NCBI GenBank assembly: GCA_009602735.1
Contig: WELA01013579.1
Coordinates: forward strand, 511,125-575,124
DNA from: Mesotaenium endlicherianum
Taxonomy: Eukaryota > Streptophyta > Zygnematophyceae > Zygnematales > Mesotaeniaceae
DNA length: 64,000 nt
Reading direction: 5' to 3'
Shown here: piece after piece, positions 56,024 to 64,000 of the stretch
Numbering within the stretch: the stretch's first letter is position 1
How the letters are laid out: each line of letters begins with the position of its first letter
The notes under the pieces: model-generated
The model's database searches: none
What the model saw: the letters and a program-made list of their open reading frames with translations, nothing else
What the model was told of the DNA's origin: nothing
Translations under genes and position numbers: made by a program

Positions 56024-57746
56024 GCAAATCACAGGAGGTCCCAGCATCTGCAGAACGCTCCGGCCAAGTATTTGGGAGGATGCCGGAATGGGAGGAATAT
56101 ACCAGTTCTGCGTTACAAAACATGGCCCCAGACCAGGTCTTCGGGAGCCCATCCCCAGACGCGGTAAGATCAAGATATGAAGAACGCCAGTGCAATATTG
56201 GCGAATGGGCCGAAGAATGCAGTCAGAATTCAGGAAATTTTGGAGGGTCTGGAAAGACCATTTGCCTGGAGATGATTTTTGAAGAACACAAAAAGGAGAC
56301 GGCCAAGAGATTGCCCGCCACACTTGCTCTGATAAGCCCAGGGCCAGAGGCCAAAGGGCAACCACAAGACACGGTTGGCAGCACAGCTGAGTCGATCACC
56401 AGGCAAATCATGGCGCAGTTGCTGGAAGCAGACGCCCCTCGACTCAAGGAAGAGAAAGTGGCGAAAGCAGCTCTCGCTCTACAGTCAGCCATCATCAACA
56501 TGGCGAGGCTCAACACAGGAGGGGATGAAGAATTTGCCGCCTCCTGGAACAGAGAAGCCGGAGGAGGAAGAGGATGCAGAGATGCAAGGCCTCTCGGAGT
56601 TGGAGTCGCCATCACTCAACAATGAAGGGGACATTAGGGAAGAAATTCCACGTTTTCCCACGCCAGAGTTGGATCTCCTTGACTTACAGGAGCTGAGGAC
56701 AGACGACTGGGTGGCTGACCACCTGATAGGGCCAAGCCCGGCAGACCTTTATGAAGAATTAAGGTCGCCAACATCCAGTTCTCTTTCTGCCAGTCTTCCA
56801 GTGGCAGAACCCGAGTCAACCGCACAACCGCCGCAGCGGCAGGAGGTGACTGCCTGCACTGCTAAAGTGGAGACAGCACAAGGAAAGCCCGAAAGTCGCG
56901 CAAGCAGACCAAGGAAGGTGGCCCGTGAGAGTAACGCATCTTTTAGGAGGATGCTAAAGCGATATTATCAAGCATAAGGGGAAGGCTCAGAGAGAGGGCG
57001 TTCCGCGAGGAACCACAGCCCCACCTCCTCCGCCTCTGCGGGATATTCTGCAGAGAGAGGGAGAGGACGGTTTGGTTCGCAGGGCAATGGCATTGGGCAT
57101 TAGTGTGCCGCCAGGCATGAACACGCCCTTGTTGCAACTATCAGATCTTAGGATACAGAGCTCGGAGGAGCCTGCTCCCAGGATACCTGCAATCCCAGGA
57201 TGGGAACTGATGGATCTGAGAAACACCATCAGCCGCTTGACCGCAGCAGATGATGCCTTTCTCGCACAACTAGCGGCACCTCAAAGGCCGCAAACATTGG
57301 CGCAGGCATGGATGGTCACACCACCCGCAAGGGAGGAGTATGGCACGACCGTCGCCCGCATGGCTATTATTGAGCGAGAATGGGGCTGGGCGATCAGCCC
57401 TAGGACAGATCCCGCAGGTTTTCCAATGGCAACCCAACCTCGGCCACGTGAAGAAGGAGGAACCGGGACCAGTTGGACTGCAGTCGACGAGGAAATGTTC
57501 CTGAGGCAGCCCATCCGGAGGCGCCTGACATACCCCTCACCGCAGGAGAGGCGACGCGTCATTGGGAAAGGTAAAAAGCCTAAGAAACAGGCTGCCGAAC
57601 TTATGGCGTCGGAGGAGCAAGCTGCAAAGCCTGCTATCCCACCTCCTAAAAATCAGGCAGAAAAGCCTGAGAGCCAGAATCAGGCAGAAAAGCCTAAGAG
57701 CCAGGATGAGGGCGGGAAGCCCCCACCTGCACCTAAGAAGTAGCAA
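56024..57746 (+). pseudogene. Element C spacer region between methyltransferase and RT
   Basis: The long spacer is read in three successive frames. Pieces are 56080-56540 (MPEWEEYTSSALQNMAPDQV, then AKRLPATLALISPGPEAKGQ), about 56540-56977 (EEEEDAEMQGLSELESPSLN, then VARESNASFRRMLKRYYQA) and about 56980-57743 (MALGISVPPGMNTPLLQLSD, WELMDLRNTISRLTAADDAF) ending in Lys/Pro/Gln-rich repeats with NQAEKP units. I recognise no enzyme here. Frame changes imply small indels. It could be a structural or nucleic-acid-binding part of the polyprotein specific to this family. Confidence 0.55.
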
Positions 57747-59326
57747 CTACTGGATGCCTTTGTTGGGGAGAAGCAACCTGAAACTGAGACTTTTGCCATT
57801 GGGAAAATGGTCTCAGACCAGCAGAGAGCACAAGTAGAAAGGTTGCTGAAGAAACACCGCAAAGTATTTGCTTTCACTAAGGAGGAGATTGGTAGAACCA
57901 CTGCCAGTGTGTGTGAGATCACACTAACTACTGATAACCCAGTCAGACTAGGGCCGCATAAGCTCAGTCAGACAGAATGGGACTGTGTGGAGAAAACTTG
58001 TGAAGAGCTGCATAAGCTCCGCATGATTGAAAAATCTACCTCAGTACATGGGGCTCCTACAGTAGTAGTCGCTAAAAAGGACAACCCGGCAATTACACTG
58101 CCACTCGTATGTGTGGAGATTACAGGCAACTGAATCTCTACACGGAGCCAGATAGCTACGTGATGCCTACGCCGGAAAGGATCTTTGCAATTGCCACCAC
58201 CGGAAAGGTGTTCAGCATTATCAATCTGCGCCAAGGCTTCAACCAGATCCCTGTGAAAACAGAAGATCGAGGTAAGACTGCTTTCTGGGCTCAAAGGGAA
58301 CTTTGGCAATGGACCGTAATGCCATTTGGGCTGAAAAATGCCTCAGCCATATTTCAGAGGACTATGGATAAAGCGCTGGAGGGGCTGGATTTCGCTAAGT
58401 CATACATTGATGATGTGGTAGTATTTAGCAAGTCCATAGAAGAGCACCTCGAGCACTTGGAACAAGTGTTCTAGCGCTTGGAGAAATTCCAGATGAAGCT
58501 GCATCTTGGGAAGTGCAGATTCTTTGAGGCACACGTGCCTTACCTAGGACATGAGATTGGGAACAATGCTATGTCCCCTCAGGCTGTGAAGACTGAAGCT
58601 ATCTACAAGATACCTGCACCTGCGAATGTGTCTAAGCTGAAAGCTCTGCTAGGGCTAAGCGGATACTATCGTACGTTTGTGAAGGATTATAGCAGAATTG
58701 CTAAACCCTTGACGAAACTCCTGAAAAAGGATGTACCTTTTGTGTGGACAGAAGCTCAGGAGAAAGCCAAAAACGAGCTTAAGGAGCGGCTGGTAACAGC
58801 CCCAGTCTTGCAAACGCCTGACTACTCCAAATCGTTCAATCTGCACATCGACTGGAGTCGTGTGGGAATTGGCGCAGTACTCACTCAGGCCACAAGCCCT
58901 AGAGAGAAGTATGTAATTGCCTATGCCTCACGCTCTAACAATCGAGCGGAGAGCAACTACTCGTCCTATGAAGGAGAGCTGCTGGCAGTGGTTTGGGCGG
59001 TCACACATTTCAGAGAGTATCTGTGGAGAAGACCCTTCACACTGATCACGGATCACTCACCATTACTATGGCTGATAAAGAATGGAGACCTCACTGGTAA
59101 GTTGGCTCGCTGGGCTCTTAAGCTGCAAGAGTACCAAATGACGGTGGTGCACAGAGCAGGAGTGCTCAACAACGACGCCGATGGACTCAGCAGGAACCTA
59201 GACCCATCTTCAGACGACAGAACAGGAGCTCGAGAGGACGAAGACCCGTGCAGCCCAGCAGAGTTGGTGGCTTGCCTAGCCGAAATGGCTGGAATAGCAG
59301 CATCAAGCAGGAGATTGAACAGGTGA
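57747..59326 (+). pseudogene. Element C reverse transcriptase and RNase H
   Basis: RT starts near VERLLKKHRKVFAFTKEEIG and shows VHGAPTVVVAKKDN, CGDYRQLNLYTEPDSYVMPT, FSIINLRQGFNQIPVKTEDR, KTAFWAQRELWQWTVMPFGL and the catalytic SYIDDVVVFSKS. The palm is followed by PYLGHEIGNNAMSPQAVKTE and RNase H with NLHIDWSRVGIGAVLTQ, YEGELLAVVWAVTHFREYLW, LITDHSPLLWL and NNDADGLSRN. A 1-bp loss near 58108 and a TAG at 58472-58474 break the frame. It is Gypsy-like but clearly different from A and B and is closest to the C' fragment at 11 kb. Confidence 0.88.
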
Positions 59327-59838
59327 AAGACCTGGACAGCCCTGATGAACTGTTAAAAGTGATGGTGCGCCGTAAGGCGCTATTTGAGCGCATGATACCG
59401 GCTGCACTAGACAATCTGAAAATTGCACAGAAAAGAGATACGCAACGTTACGCCAAGACGCGAGACGGGAGCTACCGCCTGCAGATGACGCGGATTCAAG
59501 AAGGAGACTTTGTCTACCGCAAGCGCCAAACCAAGACTACCATCGACACCAGTTCAGGTGCAGTGATCTTGCGCGTGAAACATGCATTTGACAATGGTGT
59601 GTTAGAACTGGAAGGTTCTGATGGTAAAACCATGAGAGACCACGTGCAGAATTGCTCGCTATGCCATTTGCCGAATATCGATCCCACAGTTAGGGTTGTG
59701 CCCGAGGAATTGGTGCCGGCCACGCCTTGTGCCAGCTGCGAAGTGTTGGACGATCAGGAAGCAATGGTAACTTGCGATAAGTGTGGTGCCCATTGGCACA
59801 CTTTCTGCATTGGCGAGGAAGAAATTATGGCAGGATGA
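59327..59838 (+). pseudogene. Element C integrase C-terminus with PHD finger
   Basis: RNase H is followed directly by the integrase tail (LFERMIPAALDNLKIAQKRD, IQEGDFVYRKRQTKT, GVLELEGSDGKTMRDHVQNC, SLCHLPNI), so the zinc-binding region and DDE core are missing. From 59728 comes CASCEVLDDQEAMVTCDKCG and AHWHTFCIGEEEIMAG, which fits the C-x2-C, C-x2-C, H-x2-C part of a PHD finger. A TGA at 59836-59838 stops it where the family's G-x-W would follow; the next codons read W-E-L-P. PHD fingers generally read histone H3 tails, so this could take the place of the chromodomain of other chromoviruses. That role is inferred. Confidence 0.78.
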
Positions 59839-59920
59839 TGGGAATTGCCTTCTTAAAACCCCTAGCCGCAGGGTTGGAAAATAATAGCTTTCAGCAGGAA
59901 AGGCAGGGACGCCTCAGCTG

Positions 59921-59931
59921 AAAGGGAGGGG
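59921..59931 (+). other. Candidate polypurine tract of element C
   Basis: AAAGGGAGGGG lies directly before TGTAAGAGG at 59932, the expected junction between polypurine tract and 3' LTR. No matching 5' LTR was found. Confidence 0.5.
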
Positions 59932-60362
59932 TGTAAGAGGAATTAAGGCAAGGCAAGTATTTATAAATTTTCTGCTAAAGTCTTAGGATAAGCAGATGGT
60001 GAGAGCCGGGTGACAGAGAACGTCACCCTGAGTGTTGGTCAAGGCTGCATGGTGCAAGTTCAGGAACCCAGGGATGGGTTAACCCTGGTAAGGCTTGTCA
60101 CCGACACACGTGCAAAGGTCGATCAACCATGTGTGCCACAAGTGAGGAGGGCCACCGACACATCAACCAGGCCAAAGGCACACGTGCTGGAAGGCTACGC
60201 ACTTGCCGGGACCGACACTGTTAGGCACGACAGGGCCTCTTTACAGTGGGCAAATCGAGAAGATTCAATTCAATACAATTGTACTTTTGTGTACCAGTTG
60301 TACACTAACTTTTACAATCCCAAAAAGTGGCTTCAAAAAGTGATTCAGAGCACCATAGCCAG
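59932..60362 (+). repeat. Candidate 3' LTR region of element C
   Basis: The stretch begins TGTAAGAGG and has a TATTTATAAATT box near 59958. The right limit is not defined. The 118-codon frame at 60010-60366 has no recognisable domain and is probably incidental. The sequence merges into the upstream region of the UBP gene. Confidence 0.4.
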
Positions 60363-60761
60363 CTAGGTTGGAAGTCAATGTGAATACCGAGATGAGCAGC
60401 CCTGTCACTAACTTCGCGGTCGGTGAAGCCATTTAAAAGAGCGATTAGCATATGTAATATTCTGACATGCATGCGGTAGTTCCTGGACGAAGAGGAGAAG
60501 GTGAATGTGGTTGCCAGGCATGGTCTTAAGTGGCACTCAATCATTAAACCTATTTGCTTGTTCTTCCTCTTACTCGCATATCCTCATACCAGGTGGCCTC
60601 TGTTGTTTATCCCCGCTGCGTCGGTCAATCCTAGTGCGAGGACTCTGTATTGGTTTGTCGCTGCCCTTTTTTTGAACGCACTGTTTTCGTGGAATCTCAG
60701 GAACGAGAAGCTCAGTGAGTAAGGCTGTTCTTTTTCAGCGGTGTCTATTTTTTTGTTGCTC
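60363..60761 (+). promoter_or_regulatory. Upstream region of the UBP3/4-like gene
   Basis: Non-coding sequence immediately before the UBP ATG, presumably 5' UTR and promoter. A pyrimidine-rich tract ending TTTTTCAG (60731-60738) could be a splice acceptor of a 5' UTR intron. No clear TATA box is seen. Confidence 0.4.
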
Positions 60762-63444
60762 ATGGGAAGCTCAGGTTCGAAGTTAGAGAAGGCTCTGGGG
60801 GATTCTTTTCCCGAGGGAGAGCGCTTTTTTGGATTAGAAAATTTTGGCAATACTTGTTATTGCAACAGTGTCCTCCAGGTACGTAACAGAGGGTACTGCA
60901 CGTGGTAAAGTTGGAAGCAATTGAATATTTCCTTGGATTAAAGAACATATTATACGCAACTATTGTCTCAATCTCATAGATGGCCACTTGGACAGGGATA
61001 GCTCACCCACTTTTTAAAATCAGTATGAAGTGCATTCACCTTGTTCATGCTGCAGATTGAGTTGTACCAACAGCTTGAGTGTCTTTCTGCCAGTAGCCTG
61101 AGCTGTCAAATCTGCAGACCAGCAACACTTGAGAAAGTATCAACCACCCACGGTCCCTTTGTTGTCTTTGTTTTCCTCTTTGTGGTTTAACAGGCTCTAT
61201 ACTTTTGTGTACCCTTCCGGGAGCACTTACTGGAGTACATCAGCAAGAATAAGAACGTCTCAGATGCCGACGAAACTCTGCTTACGTGCTTGGCCGAACT
61301 TTTTGCCCAGGTGAGGCTCAGAGTGACTGTCCTGTACATTGTTATGCTCAGAAAAATTATGTTGGAGGAAGCTCAAAGCTGGAGGATTTGTGTGGATGTA
61401 TACTTAGACGGATACCCCACACCTTGCCATGACTGAAAATACCCTTGCCATGAGCAGCCAATGCAGCACTCAAGGCCTTAGTAGGCCCATATCAGACCCT
61501 TGTTAGACCTTTATTATACCATATTACATTCTGCACCCTGTGTATGTTGCATGTCCAGTTGTCTCAGAAGGTCGTTGAGAGCACTTTGTTTGTCCACCAA
61601 TCTGTCCGATTGCTATCTGTGAGTGCCCTTGTCTGGTTTGCATGCCCCTCCCCATGGCGGCTTCTCCTCAAGGACCTGTAGGAGACCTCCTTGCAGCTAG
61701 AGACACAAGTTAGAGAACCATAGACGGCTCTGTGGTGCTGTCAGATACAAATGCTTGCTCGGATCCAAAGGCCAGCTCCGTCCAGAGTCTTCTGCTCCAG
61801 TCAAAAGCAACGAAAAAATTGGCAATCATTAAAAACAGCCATTCTAATGCTGCGTGGGTTTCTGTCTACTTACAGGTAAGTGTCTTGTTAGCTTGTGTAA
61901 GATAGACTAGTCCACTTCAAACGTTAGAGGTTCCGTTTGGCTTTGTGTTGATGATCCTGATGTCCCGACTGCATGGCGGGTTGCAGATCAGCACCCAGAA
62001 GAAGAAGACGGGGGTGATAGCCCCCAAGAGGTTTGTGCAGAAGGTGAAGAAGCAAAAGGAGCTGTTCCGGAGCTACATGCATCAGGTGTGTATATGCAGC
62101 GGGGTGTGACTCTTGTGTGTGTGCCTTTTGTGTCTGTGTGCGTTTATGGGTGTGGCTGCATACGGAAAAGTACACGCCGTTTCACCATTATGGATGCATG
62201 CCGGCGCGCACGCATACACACGCACATTGAAGTAGTGCATGGTAACCCGTTCCGGGATCTGCCACCCAGGGGATATGAGTGACGCTTTCACGGTGCCATC
62301 GTCGTGCATGCTCTTGGGTCTCTCGCTCCCGCTCTCAATCCCTCAAGCCAAAGACACTCCGGACTGCGTGTGCCCGAGTGTCCTTTCTGGATCTTCGTGT
62401 CGGAAGAGGCCTCGGCTCTGATGGGCGGGCAGTTCCAGGGACAGAGACTTGTGAAGAGTGACATTGTGCTCTCTCTGGAGGTCCTCTCTGGGAGCTTTGG
62501 GACTTTTCGCGCGCTACAGGTCACAGTTCTCACGGGGTGGGTTGGTTGCGCCTTCCGTCTCCCGCCAGCCAAATAGTGCCTGCTGCGCCGGCAGCTGCCT
62601 GATTGACGGCGTTCGTGCGTGTCGGCGAGCGCCAGCATGCGACATGCACGATGCTTCTGATGCGTGGCGTAAAGCCACGCCGGCCTGGCTGCGCTGTCCT
62701 CTGACTGAGTCGGAATCGGAGATGGGACACCACAGCATCAGCAGGCCACGTCGTTGTGGGACGCCTCCTCATCCTCGTGCACCTGCCAGGTTCTGGAGGC
62801 TGGTAGTCTCACATCAGTATGGCAGGGACTTTCCCGACTCCCATGCTGCCACGGGTGAGGAGCCAGCGTCTGGGGTTTGATAGAGAGTTGTGGACGACAC
62901 TGCCGTCTGCCCTGCCATGGCTGATGGGGACCATACCGTCCAGTCGAGACCGAATAACTCCGACATACCCGAGGATCGAACGACACGAGCCAGAAGAAGA
63001 AGAAGAAGAGGAAGAAGAAGAAGAGAAGAGAAGAGAAGAGAGAAGGGAGAGCTGCCGACGCTCGTGGTGTGTGCGTGCTTTCATGAGCCTCATGCCCACA
63101 TCTCTGCGTCAACTCTGGCTTTGTTGGCGTTGTTGGCGCAGGATGCGCACGAGTTTCTCAACTTCCTGCTGAACGAGATAGCCGACATCCTGGAGGGCGA
63201 GGCCAAGGCGGCCAAGGGGGGGGCGGGAAAGCAGCTGGGTGCGGGCGCTGGCGGGGGTGGGGGGCAGAGCAGCAGCAGTGGCGGCGACGCCCATTTGGAG
63301 CAGCAGCAGCTGCCGCCGCCGCTGCTGCCGCCGCCGCCGCACGCCAACGGCACCACCACCACCGCCATTGCCAACGGACGAGGAGGCGGCGCCGCACACA
63401 TGGGGCAGCAGAACATTACCACCTGGCTGCGAGAGATCTTCCAG
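60762..63444 (+). CDS. UBP3/4: Ubiquitin carboxyl-terminal hydrolase, UBP3/UBP4-like, exons 1-4 (3' part beyond the window)
   Basis: A host deubiquitinase of the USP family, which removes ubiquitin from proteins using a Cys-His-Asp triad. Exons are 60762-60878 (39 aa), 61194-61310 (39 aa), 61987-62085 (33 aa) and 63142-63444 (101 aa), all phase 0 with GT-AG borders. Exon 1 has [14 protein letters not shown] and the Cys box [17 protein letters not shown] (catalytic Cys32). Exon 2 has [15 protein letters not shown] and [11 protein letters not shown]. Exon 3 has [20 protein letters not shown] and ELFRSYMHQ. Exon 4 opens [20 protein letters not shown], the QDAHEF box. These match plant UBP3/UBP4 closely. 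MGSSGS fits an N-myristoylation site. Exon 4 holds an unusual Gly/Gln/Pro-rich insert. The His box and later exons lie past the right edge. The gene sits directly right of element C. Confidence 0.93.
62998..63045. repeat. GAA/GAAGA-rich simple repeat in UBP intron 3
   Basis: A purine-only run built from AGA and GAA units inside intron 3 (62086-63141). Frames read through it as poly-Arg or poly-Glu are incidental. Intron 3 is also the most GC-rich and longest of the three introns seen. Confidence 0.7.
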
Positions 63445-64000
63445 GTACTGCGACGGTGCTGGCTCGCCAATAGGCTCTGCCAGTCTTTCTGCCGCCTGTC
63501 ATTTCAGGTGGCAGCTGGGTGGGGTGTCCGCGGCCTAGCATTGCTCGTATGTGGCCGATGTGGCGGCAGCAGCCGCTATGGCTGGGGCCTCGTCCCTCTG
63601 ACGCTTTAGCTCTGAGAGAATATCATATACATCTGATGCCCCTGCCTGCTGCCCCCCCCCCCCTCCACCTCTCGCTAGTCTCTACACCAGACTGCAAGCC
63701 GTGGGCGTTGAGTGAGTGCTATGTGGCTCGTCGCTGGGCAGCTGCCCAGGAGGCACCGACGGGGTCCTGTTGATCAGGGCCAAAGAAAGGCCGATGCGTC
63801 AAAGCACCGGTTTTGTTGGCATTGGAGGAGGAGGGGGGGCTTCTGGTGCCAGCTGATGGCTGGGCATAAGTGGGGGTAAGAAAGTGCCCAAGGGTGTCTA
63901 GTCCCAGCAGCTGCAGTCGTGGCAGTGGTTGGAGGCTGATTTGCTGGTGTATGTTGCTTGCCCGTCTCGCGTGGGCCTCGGGCGCGGGGGATTGGGGGGG
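63445..64000 (+). other. Probable intron 4 of the UBP3/4-like gene
   Basis: It starts GTACTG after exon 4. I looked for the next conserved block of plant UBP3/4 proteins, the T-N-E-T-R-C-L-R-C zinc-binding stretch, and did not find it, so the intron probably continues beyond the edge. A C-run lies near 63654. Confidence 0.5.

Larger units (their letters stand above)
46016..59838 (+). mobile_element. Family C retroelement with DNA methyltransferase and PHD finger, split by B3
   Basis: This Ty3/Gypsy-type element has the order gag, protease, DNA methyltransferase, spacer, RT, RNase H, integrase C-terminus and PHD finger. B3 (49467-55609) is inserted within the methyltransferase. Removing B3 and one GCTGG copy leaves the protease-methyltransferase frame continuous. 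Damage includes a TAG in gag, frameshifts in the spacer and RT, and loss of the integrase zinc region and catalytic core between RNase H and the integrase tail. A candidate polypurine tract and 3' LTR start follow at 59921-59932. The 5' limit is not defined. Confidence 0.85.

Noticed and set aside
60010-60366. 118-codon frame after element C
   Set aside because: It falls in the presumed 3' LTR and shows no domain or conserved counterpart.
62888-63609. Long frames spanning UBP intron 3 and exon 4 in other phases
   Set aside because: The plant UBP3/4 match fixes the exon frame; these frames come from GC-rich and GAA-repeat sequence.

Overview
The window looks like a repeat-choked stretch of a plant-lineage nuclear genome, most plausibly a charophyte (streptophyte) alga; I cannot name the species. 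Three things suggest this: a plant-type UBP3/UBP4 deubiquitinase gene with small GT-AG introns at the right end, Ty3/Gypsy chromoviruses primed from an initiator-tRNA(Met)-type site, and a retroelement carrying a cytosine-5 DNA methyltransferase, a combination previously reported from charophytes. Almost everything from 0.5 to 60 kb is LTR retrotransposon, much of it nested.

I use four provisional families. Family A has about 720-bp LTRs (TGTAATGA...TTTCA), gag and pol separated by a UUUAAAA frameshift heptamer, a chromodomain, and an extra sense ORF between pol and the 3' LTR. Family B has about 744-bp LTRs (TGTAAGGT...TTTCA) and a compact gag/pol with a chromodomain. Family C encodes gag, protease fused to a DNA methyltransferase, a long spacer, RT/RNase H, and an integrase tail ending in a PHD finger. 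Family D is a lone RT fragment.

Layout: 1-214 partial unknown ORF (minus); 0.5-1.7 kb A1 gag/protease fragment (minus) and a truncated inverted A LTR; 2.2-7.8 kb defective A2 (plus); 8.15-9.6 kb D RT split by a solo B LTR (target duplication GTCCC); 10.3-11.4 kb C-family fragment with PHD finger (minus), abutted by half element B1 (11.4-13.97 kb); 13.97-30.2 kb element A5 (minus), split by the complete element A3 (16,476-25,305, target duplication ATCCT); 30.7-32.6 kb a small host or hAT-like gene broken by a solo A LTR (target duplication GAAGG) and by B2, itself split by complete element A4 (34,159-43,116); 43.3-43.7 kb a second protease-methyltransferase fragment (minus); 44.5-44.8 kb a long imperfect hairpin; 46-59.9 kb element C, split inside its methyltransferase by complete element B3 (49,467-55,609, target duplication GCTGG); 60.76 kb to the right edge the 5' part of a UBP3/4-like gene.

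The most unusual content is family C, which pairs a DNA-methylation writer with a predicted chromatin-reader finger inside one retroelement, and the family A 3' ORF, which exists as two deeply diverged versions attached to nearly the same pol. Only B3 appears coding-intact. The others carry stops, frameshifts or deletions, a few of them probably artefacts at five single-N assembly joins.
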